Shown piece after piece: positions 1-16,078 of a stretch of DNA of 64,000 nucleotides (position 1 is its first letter; each line of letters starts with the position of its first letter). A model generated the notes under the pieces. It did not search any database. It was not told the DNA's origin and worked only from the letters and a program-made list of their open reading frames with translations. Origin of the DNA: Tubiluchus corallicola. Lineage: Eukaryota; Priapulida; Priapulimorpha; Priapulimorphida; Tubiluchidae. The position numbers were made by a program, and so were the translations under genes. The stretch is taken from NCBI GenBank assembly GCA_030141605.1, contig JAQGDQ010000107.1:183501-247500 (forward strand), in the 5' to 3' direction.

Positions 1-755
1 AATACAGCAATCTCATCGAAGCTTATTTTTACGATAAAATAAATTTCTGACTATATAATAACTAAAGGTGCTTTCATATTTTTACGGAATGTACTTCCAA
101 CGAAACAAGTGAATAATCGTCTGCCCGATCGACATCATCGCAGCACATTCTGTATGCATGTGAAAGTACCTTTACCATTATCACGTTTCTTCCGTTCTTA
201 TGGCCACCATAACACCCACTTTATCAATTTATTTTCACACCTGAAGGCCAGAGATAAGATTTGATTACAATTTTTTTTCATTTGCTTGTAAAAATACATG
301 TAGTTTGTATGTTAAAATAATTGTGCAAATGCAAGTAATTTCGCCTTTACCTACAAGGCTTTTAATGTTTGTTCAACTCAACAATTAGGGTTGTTTAGAA
401 ACAATTTACCAGCACATTTCTCTCTAAGTGTTGCATTTAATGAGAAGGGATGCGCTCGTCTAGATTGTATTTCTATAAACGTGCAAATCTGCGTCATAAA
501 ACAAAACCAAACTAGCAAAGGGTAGATTAAAAACAGACAAAGTTACTGGCAATGATAACAAGAACAGATGACATCGACAATGAGCTACCGACGACGACGA
601 CGACGATGAAAACATTGGTGAGTGATGTTGATGTTTGAAGGATGAAAAAAGAATGAAGGAGGTATAGTTGTTGTAAGACGGTTTTGCGTATTATAGCAAT
701 ATTATAACTATAGGGGAATAATGTTCTGAGAAGTGACGAAAACAATAGTGACGAC
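1..755. other. no gene seen
   Basis: This is AT-rich sequence with no open frame that has coding character and no recognisable repeat apart from short GAC/GAT runs near 590-610. The open frames that cross its right end come from the trinucleotide array that follows. Confidence 0.6.
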
Positions 756-1138
756 GCGAAATAACGATGACGATGTAATGGTGATGGTGATGTTGATGAT
801 GATGATGATGACGATGATGATGATGAAAACGACGATGACGACGACGATGATGACGATGACAATGATGGTGATGATGATCATCATCATGATCATGATCATG
901 ACGATAATGGTGATGAGGATGATGATGATGATGACGACGACGACGACAATGATAATGATAATGAAAACGACGATGACGACGACGATGTAATGATGATGGT
1001 GATGTTGTTGATGATGATGATGAAAACGACGATGACGACGACGATGGTGACGATGACAATGATGGTGATGATGATGATGATGATGGTGATGGTGATGATG
1101 ATGATGATGATGTAGATGATGATGATGATGATGATGAT
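756..1138. repeat. GAT/GAC trinucleotide array
   Basis: About 380 bp of imperfect GAT, GAC, AAT and GGT triplets. All open frames here (poly-Asp, poly-Met, poly-His and poly-Ser translations on the two strands) are by-products of the 3-bp period and not genes. The array is interrupted by variant triplets, so it is probably older than the pure GA array at 7.8 kb. Confidence 0.9.
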
Positions 1139-1689
1139 AAATTCTACTCTTATCCACCAGGCTAAGTTTTCTTTGCATAATCTCTGCAGTAGTCAATGAT
1201 TGCACGACAACAAACACTCATAAAGAATGGAAGACTTCCCTTTGCTAATCAGAGGAAGCTCCAATCACATTCATTCTGATAATCCGCTATGAAAAAGTTA
1301 TTGTGCAGTAAGAACCCACTAATGACGACAGAAAGATTGCTGTTGATCGCCGTGAAAGAATATCGGCGGATTTAGCAAGGATTATTTTATGAAGTGGCTC
1401 AACGAAATTTGTCGAGGATTATGCAAGATTAAATAAGATGAATACAATTTTTCAGAAATAATATTGTTTGCAAACAGAAGCTGAAACTTGACGCTAAAAG
1501 TTTTTTATGGTCTTGCGAGCTTACTGAATTATGGCGCCCGAAAAATCGTGGAAAGTGCTTGTTGGTCAACTTCTTATCGAGAGGAGATTATTCTAGTCTT
1601 GAACGGAGTGTTCAGAAATTAGAAGTTGGAAAAAATTTAAGGAAGACCCGAAGTAATAATTGACGTAGCAGCATTGTCTTGGGTTGGTT

Positions 1690-1745
1690 GGCCGACTGGT
1701 CTAGATTTCGGACATGCAGTCTTGAGTTCGAGACTACCGGCTACC
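1690..1745 (+). mobile_element. tRNA-like SINE head
   Basis: An A-box-like segment (TGGCCGACTGGTCTAG) is followed about 30 bp later by a B-box-like GAGTTCGAGACT. This is the internal pol III promoter layout of a tRNA-derived SINE. The arms do not fold into a proper cloverleaf, so it is not a functional tRNA. The body of the element may continue to about 1870, but its end was not identified. Confidence 0.4.
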
Positions 1746-2259
1746 AATGTCAGGGCACATACCCTACATATTCGTGTTTAAGTGTCCTTATCCATATTGT
1801 TTTAAGTATAAGCCGCTAAATAACTGTTAGTGCAAGTGTTGTCTATTAAACAAGCGACAGCAAATAAATGTTGTCCTTGTCTTACGAGGGCACGCTAATC
1901 CACTACAAACATTTAATTTCAGAACAAACTTAAATTTAACAAAGCAAGCAAAGTCCCACTTCTAAACTTCCAAAGTACAAACTGTTTCCAAGCAATAAAA
2001 GTTTGTCTTGAAACTGTATAAACTTGTCTTGAAACAGAAAAATATTCCGTTGCATATGGATAACTAAAAGCCGATACGGCAGCCCGCAGCACCAAGGGGA
2101 GACTTGCACTCGCTGTCTGTTGTTAGACCTAGCGTAATAAAAATGTTGACTTAGATACAGAATATGTTTTGTACGTATGTTCTTTTCGTGCGTAAATTTT
2201 TCTGTATATTTTGAGCAAATAACTAAATTACCGTACAAAAATACCACTTTAGGGGCCAA

Positions 2260-2664
2260 TCAAAAGTTTCCCGAGTTCTGCTGAACACTTGGAGTTTGAC
2301 TATGTTTATACGCCCTTAAAAGAGACACAGAAGAAGAGGAGAAAGCAGAGAAGGAGGAGAAAGTTAATAATGCGTAAAACCGCTGCCTGCAGTTAAACGA
2401 TATATTTTGCTTTATGAAACTGTCCAAGGGCAATTGGGTGTCCCTAAGTAGACTCGCGGACGTTAGACTTTCATATAATATTACTCCTATCAGCATTTTC
2501 ATCAAAGTTTCATTTGTGTGTACTTTACATATATTGCTTTTCTCAAATTTCATCATTATGAATCCTAATACAAATGCGAGTGTTGGACTGACTAATACTA
2601 CAAGCGCAAGAAAAATAGCGCATGCCTGCTTCCATGCTGGATGATAGACCAAATTTTTTTTCAT
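2260..2664 (-). CDS. possible small membrane protein, unrecognised
   Basis: This ATG-started frame of 134 codons on the - strand has a strongly hydrophobic stretch at about residues 14-37, flanked by Lys/His on the N-terminal side and by Lys/Glu after it, as in a signal anchor. The segment after it has two possible N-glycosylation sites (NETL, NISF). The C-terminal third is Ser/Phe-rich and low in complexity. I do not recognise the family, and no partner exons or polyadenylation signal were assigned. It could be the first exon of a gene or a chance frame in AT-rich DNA. Nothing else gene-like is visible between 1140 and 3898. Confidence 0.22.
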   Translation of the reverse strand: MKKNLVYHPAWKQACAIFLALVVLVSPTLAFVLGFIMMKFEKSNICKVHTNETLMKMLIGVILYESLTSASLLRDTQLPLDSFIKQNISFNCRQRFYALLTFSSFSAFSSSSVSLLRAYKHSQTPSVQQNSGNF

Positions 2665-3898
2665 AATTCTTGAGAATTTTTTACAAGCTTGCTGCTAATT
2701 TTGTGAATATATCCAATTGTCATCAGTGATCTTCAAATGACATCTGACTTCATATAAAGCGATGTATTTGAAATAGTCAACTCACTGGCAGCCTGTAGTT
2801 TAGAAAACCAAACTCTTTAAACCACCGACCTCCTCATGAAATCTGGCGTAAGTGAGTAGGACAGGAAGTGACGTAACTAGGAAATGACGTAAGTGAATAG
2901 GACAGGAAATGAAGTAACTAGGAAGCCCGGGACACTCTATCTAACGTTGCCACAACCCAGTTTTGAAGTAAAATGAACTAAAAAAATTTCAAATATCAAA
3001 AGATTTCAGTGTTGATGATGATTACATCGAGTCTTTTAAATAATAGAACACGATAAAGGGAAAGAAAATGTAAGTCAATTTATCCAAATATAGAAACATT
3101 GGTACTATAACGGTCCATTGCCTTTTGGTTCCAATTAATCATAAATTATTACCATAATAATAACAACATAATATGGATATCATTGTGTACTAGCAAACTG
3201 AATATAAAATAAATAGATAATCAAGACTTATGAATTATGATTATATATGAGTTAGGCATTAATGTATAAACAAATTATATTTTATCTTAGTATTTTATGT
3301 ATTTTTATTTTCTATACGAATGTCAGTTTTCGACCCTCTTTTAAACCTACTTTAGACCTCCCGAATGATCTGTTTGACCTCTAAAGTCGAAGCTGACCAA
3401 TTCTGGAACCCTGCTGTAATTTGTAAAAATTTCATAAGCAAAACTTTTATTTCCTGTTATGTAACACAAGGGGATCAAACTTAGCATTCACCCACGTTTG
3501 TTGAATGCGTACTAATCACTTGCCTGACTAAGATAAAACCTGCGCCGGGTTTAGGTATCAGCTGAGTAAGCGACAGCTTAGGGCCTCACAATCTACATGG
3601 GGCCTCAACAAGGTTCCAGATTGGGTTTTATACCCATTTTTATATTTAAGTAATAATTTAGTAATGTTTTAGTCAAGTGTATTGTTCTCTTTGCTATAAA
3701 TAATTAAGCCACGCATATTTTCAAGTTTTCTGGGACCAATTGGCGAAATTTAAAAAAAGAGGGCCTCAGAGCCTTATATAGTGCTTATATCCTCACCAAG
3801 TGTGAATACGGCACTGGATAAAACACCGCTTCGGACTTATGGGTCATGTTTAGTCTATTTTATACGTGTTATTGTGAAAACAAAATGGTATATCTGCT

Positions 3899-4130
<232 letters not shown>

Positions 4131-6097
4131 CTGTCTTTCACTGCTCCCCAATCCCCCTTCTCAAGCTGAACAGACTGCATCAGCCATTACAGCATAGCAA
4201 CAAAACACAGCATAGTGCTCACAAACGGAAATGTCGGCACCGGCTTATATTTTACATAAATTGTCGTGAGGTGTTAGGCGGTTATTATGCGGCGAGCAAT
4301 AAAGATGGAAATTTGTGGCCCGGGATAATGGCCTGGATTAAATGATTTAAGTTTGGAAAAGGTTAAACGCTGGCAGCAGTTAAACTGCTACATTTCAGAA
4401 TGTATTAGACTTCGGTTAGTTAAATGATTATTGCTCCGTTGTTGTTGTGGCTTCCTAGATTTAAAGCAGCACTGACTGAACGAAACACATGATTGGGTGC
4501 CAAATGTAGATATTACTGATAACCAGACCATATTTAAAATACCATGCCATAATGAAAAGCTTTGTGCAGGTGAAACAAGCTGTGTTCGTTTTGGCGGTCG
4601 TCACGGGTATCTCATACGTACTTAACAATGCACACGCGTATGTGATAAAACACAGATAAAATGCAACTGGTCAGATTTTTTTTAGATTTAATAGATTTAT
4701 TTCGCAATAAACATATACATATACATTACATGTGCATCGATAATCAGTTTTTGTTAATACAAACTTATGATACAATTCATGAATTCTGCGCTAGAGACCT
4801 AAGAAGCTAGCTTATGGTAGGCCACTAGAATTAGTTACGAAAAAATTACAATATATACAGATACAATATTACAATATATACAAATATAAATACGGGTGGG
4901 AAGTAATAAAAATATTATTATACTAGAGGGGAAGTTTTTGAAAATGAAAAACAACAAATCATGATTGAGTGATCAGTTATACGTTTCAAGTAAGTTTAAT
5001 TTATAAATTTTTTTAAATATGGGCAGCGAGTTGGCATTTTTAATAGCTGGAGCAATTGAATTCCATTGTATTTAATAGAAAATTTTCTAACATTAGTGTT
5101 GCACTGTATGTAGTGATAGTTCAGTCTATAACGTGTGCCGTAATTATGTATCTCAGCAATTTTACGCTAAATTTACGCCAATTACAGCAGACTCATTTGA
5201 GCTTAAATTTAAAAAATGTTTTCTGCGCTGCTTTAAACTTGCATTTATTGTGCCTCTCAAAGATTTTTTTGCAAAATGGAGGGAAGAGTAATAGTGCTAT
5301 ACTATTGTATTCAAACAACACAGCTATGCGCTCAATAACATTATTAAGTTTTGAATAATGTGGTGTCGTTAAGCTCCAAAGGATTAAAAACTTTAGCTTG
5401 TGCAACACGAGCCTTTGCCCGTAAGTTGTAATTGTGATATTTCGCGAATAAAATGTTGAAAAAGACTTTGTTTGTACGTCTGTTATACGGTCAGAGTTTA
5501 GCACCTGGAAAGCGAGGAAGCATTGCGTTTCACAAATTGATTTAAAAAAAACTTGGGGCAGTGAGGGCAAATCAATGAGCTCATAGTGGATTCATAGTCG
5601 TTAATTCAAGCAAAAATTATTTTAGCGATTAATCATCAAAATTCGGCAATGCATGTTTCCGATCACTGTACTTAAATACAACCTGCGACATTTTGTTCAG
5701 GTAATAATGAAGTAAATAGATCTGGGTTGCAAGACACTGTCCTGCAGCGTCACAGATAGACTGTACGAAACTCAAAGGCTTGCAAGTGAAGGGCGTTAAC
5801 ATTTTCGTCGCGTCAATTTACTTATTAATTGGCTTGCTTTTATTCCACATGTTGAGTTTTCGTTACTGTTTAAGCTATTTGTCAGTTGAGAAATTAGCTT
5901 TTGAACTCAATCACACATTCAGTGCTGCCGGGGATTCCTTCTATAATCTGTCCTCACACTAATCTGTTGCTTAATACTATTAAGTTTTGAACTTTATTCC
6001 TCTAGTGTTTGAGATGTAATTTTGCGAATTGGCCTTTGACTTTTAATCACAAACTAAAAGTTGCTGGTTGACCTGCTGAAAGTGTCCCCCACCAGGA
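4131..6097. other. no gene seen
   Basis: AT-rich intergenic or intronic sequence. At about 4678-4780 a segment ending in an inverted polyadenylation-like motif (TTTATTTCGCAATAAAC) may be the 3' end of an old - strand retroelement. The short frames around 5056-5570 and 5780-5962 have no domain or composition typical of protein. Confidence 0.5.
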
Positions 6098-6540
6098 ATT
6101 ATTATTATTGTTATTATTATTATTATTAAAAATCTTTATTGAAAATGATACAATAAGCCCGCTATTTGCAGGGCACATAAGTACAAAAATGTTAAATGAA
6201 TCTTTACATTATGTACATTGAATAAATTTTTACATTAAATTCTTCACAGTTACAATTTCTTACTAAACAAGCTAACAATACTGCATTATGATTTATTAAT
6301 TCTAATTATATATCTAATAATTGCGTACATTGTTTATACATGTTATACTGTATGTACAAATAGTATATGTTGTAGCTTCTACATACATAAATAATGTTAA
6401 GCTAATGTCATTCGTATATAACACAGTATCCTGTATAATCAGTTTACTATAAGATCATTTTGGGTTAGTTCTTTTACAATATCTATATACATTAGTGTCT
6501 CTCTTTCTGTAAATGGTCCGAATGTCATTATTTTCTAAGC
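6098..6540 (-). mobile_element. probable 3' end of a LINE or SINE
   Basis: Read on the - strand, AT-rich sequence ends in a polyadenylation-like AATAAAGA followed by a short (AAT)n run at 6098-6127. A tail of short tandem repeats rather than poly(A) is typical of CR1/L2-type LINEs and the SINEs that borrow their 3' ends. The same AATAAAGAT-type end next to an AAT or TA run recurs at 22.55 kb and 31.5 kb. No coding remnant is visible here. Confidence 0.4.
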
Positions 6541-9370
<2,830 letters not shown>

Positions 9371-9373
9371 TAA

Positions 9374-9443
9374 ACGCGGAATTGAACCGGCAACCTTCGA
9401 CATGGAAAAACAGCTTGCAGCCGATTGAGCTATTTCTGTTTAT
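9374..9443 (-). mobile_element. tRNA-like SINE head
   Basis: On the - strand an A box (TAGCTCAATCGG) and, about 30 nt later, a B box (GGTTCAATTCC) match the pol III consensus well. The rest does not fold into a complete tRNA, so this is best read as the head of a tRNA-derived SINE. The body would extend leftwards, towards lower coordinates. Confidence 0.55.
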
Positions 9444-9562
9444 TCTTTTGAAAGACCTGCCAGCTTCGGAAACTAGTTTAAAAGTATAAATAAAATAGTA
9501 AATAAATAAACAAATGTAAATGAATGAATGAGTGACTGAGTGAATGAATGAATGAATGTATG

Positions 9563-9763
<201 letters not shown>

Positions 9764-10381
9764 ATAATGAAAACAGAAAGTCTGATGGGTCTTAAATAAG
9801 TATCAAAGAAAGCTGCAGTATTTTGCAAATTCACTGAATGCGGTTTATAGTTTGCAAAAATTTTTCGTTTTCCTGCCAAATACGTATATATACTTTAATT
9901 CAGAATTTGCGAGCTCCTCAGGGCTTTAGTTATGGGATGTCTGTAAGCACACGTTCGGTTCAGTGCTTGTCGACGAATGTCACCGTGAACGTCATCATAT
10001 CATGCAAGTAACAAGTACAGACTGTCACGTGACGCCCGTAACAGGGAAGCTTGTGAAGTTTTTAGTTGTTTCAGAAGTCTATTAGATAGCGGTGAACATT
10101 TATATGTGTTCCCCTTTTTCAATTAGTTCAACATCTCATCAGTTTTAATAAAATTTTAGAACCTTTAGTCGAATTGGTTTTCAGTGATGATTAATTTTCT
10201 TAAATTTTATACCTTGGCGGAAGCCTTACGTTTCATCAAACCTGTCATGCTTAGCGTGCGGTCAAACGTTGGAAACGGTTATTTAAAGCATAAGAAAACA
10301 CTTTTCAGAAATAAAGGTTAAAGAATTAGTCTTGTAATTTTGTATCACCTACATGCTATATTATTGTAAACAGAGCTTGTG

Positions 10382-10640
<259 letters not shown>

Positions 10641-10789
10641 GCACAAATGAGTGAACGAAAGAATGGTTAGGGTTAGTAGACATGATGGAATGGAAAAAAT
10701 AGTAAGATTAGGGATAGGAAGAAGGAAGGGAGAAGAAGAAATTACTAAGTGTTAGCAGTAACGCTTAGTAAAACTTGTAAATATAAACA

Positions 10790-11125
10790 CCCATTTAAAA
10801 AAAGTCATTTGAAACAGGTTTAGATAACACTGCGTGAAGTTTGTAAAAATAATCTAGCCATTTGTAACATATTCTTTGCTAACTAAGCTAAAGTATAAAT
10901 TACTTTATCTTGCTAATAAAATCTGTAATGCGTTTCTAGTGAATCAGCGATACACACTGGAGTGACGTTTTACCAGTTGGCGCGAACATTTTAAATTATT
11001 TTCTAGTTTTTCTCTTTTCTAGTTACATAATAAATGTTTCAAACAGGTAAGTGTAATGCTAAGTTATAAAACTTTATGTGGAAAGTTCTTTGAGATATAC
11101 TTCAAAATTCCCCTTTCTTCCCCTT
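10790..11125 (+). repeat. foldback repeat, single arm (copy 1)
   Basis: This stretch is a diverged copy of the right arm of the long inverted-repeat element at about 32.93-33.92 kb. Shared landmarks in the same order are TCATTTGAAACA..TTTAGATAACA, TTACCA(A/G)TTGG, TTTCTTTTCTAGTTACATAA, GGAAAGT..TTTGAGATATA and a CTTCCCcTT end. Only one arm is present, so it is a truncated or solo copy. Confidence 0.7.
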
Positions 11126-12240
11126 TGTGCGCTCTTCTTTGGCATCTCTTGTGGCGGCGATGGCGACGACGATTAAAGTTATAAGATGTAAACAATTTCA
11201 CCGCATAAATTGCGTTCTAATACTTATCTGTTTAGATGAATTCCTCATGCAGAAATATAACGACGCTGCAACTCTCTTGAATTATTGTACGTGCAAAAAA
11301 TATACGCAATTTATTTTGATGCTGCGCTAGTAGAAATTGCGAAACAATTTAACATGGAGTTTAGTTGAATAAGGAAATTTATTACAGTATGCAGACCATA
11401 TACAAACAACTTCTCAATTAAGCGAACTATAAATTCCACAGGAGACGGACTTCAAAGGAGGAAAAGTATTAAAACGTCTTGCAAAACTGCCTGCGTCGTT
11501 TCAGACGCGCAAAACGTCCTGGACATGAATTTATTCTTTTTATTAGTTATGAGAAAATGACTTTGTTTTGATTGGCTAAAGTCATCGAGTTGTGATAAAG
11601 GCAGAGCGTTCAAAAAGTAACAAATCAATAAAGCTTTTCCATTTCAGTATTTTGAAGATATTCCATATTGTGTTATTTCGATCACTGACAAGTCACTGGC
11701 ATAGCAGTATCTAGTTTTTTGCTTGATTACTGCTGCGTTTACCTGTCTTGAGAGAAGATTTCTTTTATTTTAGAGTTCTGCAATAGAGACACAATAGACG
11801 TAATGGGCATATGATGATGATGATTTAGAGTGTAAATACTTCTATAATTGGTCCTTGACGTTTTGATTAATGTATGCTCTGATGGAGATTTAAAATTTGT
11901 TGAAACAATTTCAGACATACAAGATAAATGACAAAACAAACAGTTTTTATTGCGTGATATACAACGTGAAATCGCGTGAATCAATTCTATTCAATTGCAC
12001 AAGCGAATTTGGCTGTATAAACTTACTGTATCGAAACCAGTAAATACCAGAAATGAGTTTTTTTTAACATATTTACATACTTTTACTTATCAAATGAAAT
12101 GAAAACGCACTAAGCTTCCGGAAACACGAATAGAAGCAATTGAAACCTATTTCAAGCAAGAAACTAACACTATATCTTTATTTTTTAAACATCCTATGTA
12201 TTTTTATTTATTTTACGTATATTTCAGTTCACAATAGGTG
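11126..12240. other. no gene seen
   Basis: Sequence with only short frames (11127-11330 on +, 11739-11984 on -) and no protein family features. Confidence 0.45.
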
Positions 12241-12253
12241 TGAATAAATTGAG

Positions 12254-12725
12254 TTGAATGTGAGTGATTTAGTGACTTTCGGCAATCAAAAAGATTTGTA
12301 CCATTGTTTTGGCGCAGTGAAAGAGTGGCCGTATTTTGAAATCGATGTGTTTCAAAGGCGAAATTACAGAAACATTTTGGGTATTAGATGGCCAAAGAAA
12401 ATTTCAAACAAAGATCTATATGAAAAAAATAAAAGAAGAACCTTGGACAAGAAAAATAAAAAGACGCCGTTTAAGATGGATTGGGCATATGTTTAGACTA
12501 CCTGATGATATTCCAGTGAAGATAGCTCTTCAACAAGCCATAGAACCAGCTAAAAAACCTGCAGGGGACAAATGTTAACATATTTAGATTTTGCACAGAA
12601 AGATTTAAACACTTCAGCATTGATCCTTAGAAATAAATGCACTTGGGGCACTGCGGCGAGCAGGGAGACCTGGCATAGAGAGGTGAGCAGAATCATGTCC
12701 CTGGACGTGTGATTCATTGGATGAT
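12254..12725 (+). pseudogene. decayed LINE reverse-transcriptase C-terminus
   Basis: The first frame (12254-12496) carries a FQRRNYRNILGIRWPKKISN block followed by DLYEK. The next frame (overlapping, 12336-12578) continues with EEPWTRKIKRRRLRWIGHMF and a RLPDD block. In intact LINE proteins these blocks lie in one frame at the end of the reverse-transcriptase ORF, where the protein is dense in RRLRWIGH-type motifs, so a frameshift separates them here. Weak similarity (RETWHREV) continues to about 12700. It is a 5'-truncated, frameshifted, dead copy. The clade (RTE, CR1 or Jockey-like) cannot be fixed from this part. Confidence 0.8.
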
Positions 12726-12759
12726 GGTGGTGGTGGATGCTTTGTAGGCTTCTTGGCAT

Positions 12760-13573
12760 CGTTAAAAAGAAAATTTGTCATTTTGCTTAGTTTAATAGAT
12801 CTGATCTCATAAAGTAATTATTGACAATCCTTGTGTTTTAATACTACAATAAATGCCACAAACAAACAATAAACAAATGCAATAAACAAAGCTTAATTAA
12901 AAATCACTATTTAGGACATTTACTGCATGACAAATAAAATAAATATTTCCACAAAGAACAGAGGATTAGTAAGCTAAACATTTAAAAAAAGGTTAGTAAA
13001 TGTATAGTCCAATGGGCAAATATTCCAAGTCAAAATGGCATTAGTATTAAGAAAATAAATATAAGGCCATATGCATACCCATAATGTATACCTCAGTTGC
13101 AATTATTATTCTTTTTAACAGAAATTTAACAGAAATTTAGCGACATTGAACGTGAAACGAAACGTCGATGAATTTCTGTTTACAAGACTAATTATTTACA
13201 AAGGAAAAATGACTGAAAATGGCGCAGTAATCGTGCCAAGTTTAATTTCTCTTAAATGTCCAGTAATTCTTGATCTACCGCTGAATAATCAACAAACGCT
13301 TAAATTATGAATTAATTTATAATTTAAAATTTCAACTCAATCAATGTGTATAGAAATGCCGCCATTGCCGCAAAATTTAAATAGCAATTTTTCCCGCTGT
13401 TCCCACAAAAAGAAGGGAAATTTGTGGAAACACAGGGTCACTGGAGGGATATACCAGCAAACTTTGTCTGCAACAAGATGGCGGCAGATAAACGAACAGG
13501 AGTCAAAAGTGTGTTCTTTGTAAGCTCTATGTATTTATCTGCAAATTCGTTTATTTTATTTATCAAATTTATT
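12760..13573. other. no gene seen
   Basis: AT-rich sequence. The frame at 13424-13612 contains short CpG-bearing stretches (CAAGATGGCGGCAG) that resemble initiator or YY1-like promoter motifs, but no gene could be attached. Confidence 0.35.
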
Positions 13574-13655
13574 TACAGTAATTTGCAGTGGTCGTCTTTC
13601 TATGTGTGCTGATTCAAAGGTTTTGGGTTCGACTCCCACTTGTGTTGGGAATTTA
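13574..13655 (+). mobile_element. tRNA-like SINE fragment
   Basis: A perfect B box (GGTTCGACTCC) is preceded by a weak A-box-like region around 13585. The sequence after the B box (to about 13740) may be SINE body. No cloverleaf can be drawn. Confidence 0.4.
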
Positions 13656-13749
13656 CTAGTCATGTTCCACATGAACAGATCTTTCTGGTCGTGTTTCTAG
13701 GACTACTCATTTTTAATTCAATACCTGATCTTAGTCAGTTTGTTAATAT

Positions 13750-14310
13750 GTAAAGTTTAAAGCAAATTCGGACCCAATCTTAAACTGTAGGTCAAAATAG
13801 TCTATTCTTTAAAATATTGAAAGGAAACGTACTAGAGTTATTACAACACAAACACAATTTCACATTTTTGATACTAGTTCTTCGCTGTTACACGCATTTC
13901 GCCATTCGCTAGTTAGAGAGGCACTAGCGCCTGCATTTTAGAAACGCATTGCACAAAAACAGGTGCTGTACCTCTCAGTTCAGATGTGTTAGTTTGTGAC
14001 GAACTACACACGTTCGACAGCTCATGCGTGAGCACAACGGTAAATTTGAAATTCTGAATATCTTACGGTAGTACTGCAGTTCAATTTTCGCTTTCGCCAA
14101 CACGTGCAACACGCTCGTCGAATATTTTTGTTGTTGAAAATTATGTTAGTTTGTGTCTGTCATCAATAGTTGGGATCTAAGTTTTTAATCTATTATTTAA
14201 TTATCAGAAACGCTTTTGCAGTATTAATTGTGTTAAAATGTACACGTTTTATCAGACTTGAAAATGGGGTGGTATATGAAAAATCATCCTGTCTTCCTTT
14301 AAGTTTAAAG
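13750..14310 (+). repeat. unclassified dispersed repeat (copy 1)
   Basis: About 550 bp that aligns by eye, with many substitutions and indels, to 61.69-62.29 kb. Shared stretches include AAATATTGAAAGGAAACGTAC (one change), TAGTTCTTCGCTGTTACA, CTCAGTTCAGATGTGTTAG and ATCAGAAACGC. There is no coding domain and no tRNA head, so the class is unknown. Confidence 0.7.
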
Positions 14311-15159
14311 TTCTGTTTTGTTATTTGTACGTGTAGTTTAGCTTTTCCATTGTCTCATTTGCCTCTAACAGTGTATGTTTTTTAAAACATTCACTGATTA
14401 GGTTTCTTAATTATTTGCTACGATTATTTGTTATGGTAAATAAAGATCTTACTTACTTGCTATGGGAGGAGGGAAGAGGGCTCTACCGTAACCATCTACC
14501 CCTGCGCTTCCTCAGTTGCATATATAAGACCAGCCCTCCTTCTCCTTCTCTTCCTTCATTTTTTGTTCTTTTTCTTGTTCTTCCACCTGTTCTTCTTCAT
14601 ATATTTCGCTCAAAGATGTCTAGCAATTTTCACTTCTAGAAGGAGTGTCTAAATACTGTCAGTTTGCAGCGATAAAATTATATTATAATATTCTAATGTC
14701 AATTTTGGGTAAAAACATATGAAGTTACTGTGCAAAGATTGTATTACAATCAAAATCCAAGGTGATTTTGAACGTCTATTGTCAGTGTAGTCGTTTGGGA
14801 TTTATATCGCAAAATGTCAAATATAAATCATTTAACGTTAAGAAATTATGATAGAAATTTGCCGTAATAGGTTGCGTTGAAATGATTATTGAACACTGAA
14901 ATCCGAGTTCCCTGGGAGGCCGCCTAGGAGAAATTTTTTCGGCAATCACGTAAGACAATAACCGCAAAATCCTATATTGCTTAAAACCGTATAGGGCATT
15001 AGCGGGGCAGGTTAGTCCTGCCCTTCTTAGGAAATGTTCGCTTTAAGCACAGTTTGATTCCCTTAAACTAAGTGATATGATATTTGTAATAAGTGTCATA
15101 AATTTCAGTCGTTATCTTAACCACTGCCACATCGCCATCTTTATCGTTAGCAGCATTAC

Positions 15160-15301
<142 letters not shown>

Positions 15302-15319
15302 TATTATTATTGTTATTGT

Positions 15320-15706
15320 TACCGGTACCGTTACCGTTACCATTACCATTACCATTACCGTTACCATCACCATTGTCATTGTCATTATCATTACCATTAC
15401 CATTACCATTACCATTATCATTGTCATTGTTATTGTCATTACCATTACCATTACCATTACCATTACCATTACCATTACCATTACCATTACCATTACCATT
15501 ACCATTACCATTACCATTACCATTACCATTACCATTACCTTTACCATTACCATTGTCATTGTCATTATCATTATCATTACCATTACCATTACCATTACCA
15601 TTACCATTACCATTACCATTACCATTACCATTACCATTACCATTACCATTACCATTACCATTACCATTACCATTGTCATTATCATTACCATTGTCATTAT
15701 CATTAT
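15320..15706. repeat. TTACCA hexanucleotide array
   Basis: About 385 bp built from the hexamer TTACCA, interspersed with related hexamers (TTGTCA, TTATCA, TTACCG) that occur in clusters, so the array has a higher-order pattern. It directly follows the ATT array. The long open frames on both strands come from the 6-bp period and are not genes. Confidence 0.95.
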
Positions 15707-15960
15707 CTATGATTATGACTATGAATTTATTTCCACACATCAAAGAATACAACATCAGACACATCTATAAATTTATAATAAAATAATTTGAGTAGTACGA
15801 GGTTATGAATTTATTTTAATAAAATACAGCTTTTAGGAGAAACCATAACAGCAATCGCAATGATATTATGAATAATAGAGGGATAGCGGCATTCATTGGC
15901 AAAGTGTGATTCTTAAGCAGAACTAAGGCTACAATAACATGTATTATGTAAATCACTATG

Positions 15961-16017
15961 TTATCATCATCATCATCATCATCATCATTATCATCGTCGT
16001 CGTCGTCATCATCATCG

Positions 16018-16066
<49 letters not shown>

Positions 16067-16078
16067 TATTATTATATC
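15961..16078. repeat. ATC trinucleotide array
   Basis: (ATC)n with a short GTC block inside and an ATT run at the end. The poly-Ser frame is an artefact. Confidence 0.95.

Noticed and set aside
691-1217. Long open frames rich in His/Ser/Val/Met over 0.5-1.2 kb
   Set aside because: They follow the GAT/GAC period on both strands and in several frames at once; this is a microsatellite, not protein.
5193-5570. 125-codon - strand frame
   Set aside because: No recognisable domain or signal; Phe/Lys-rich composition as expected from AT-rich non-coding DNA.
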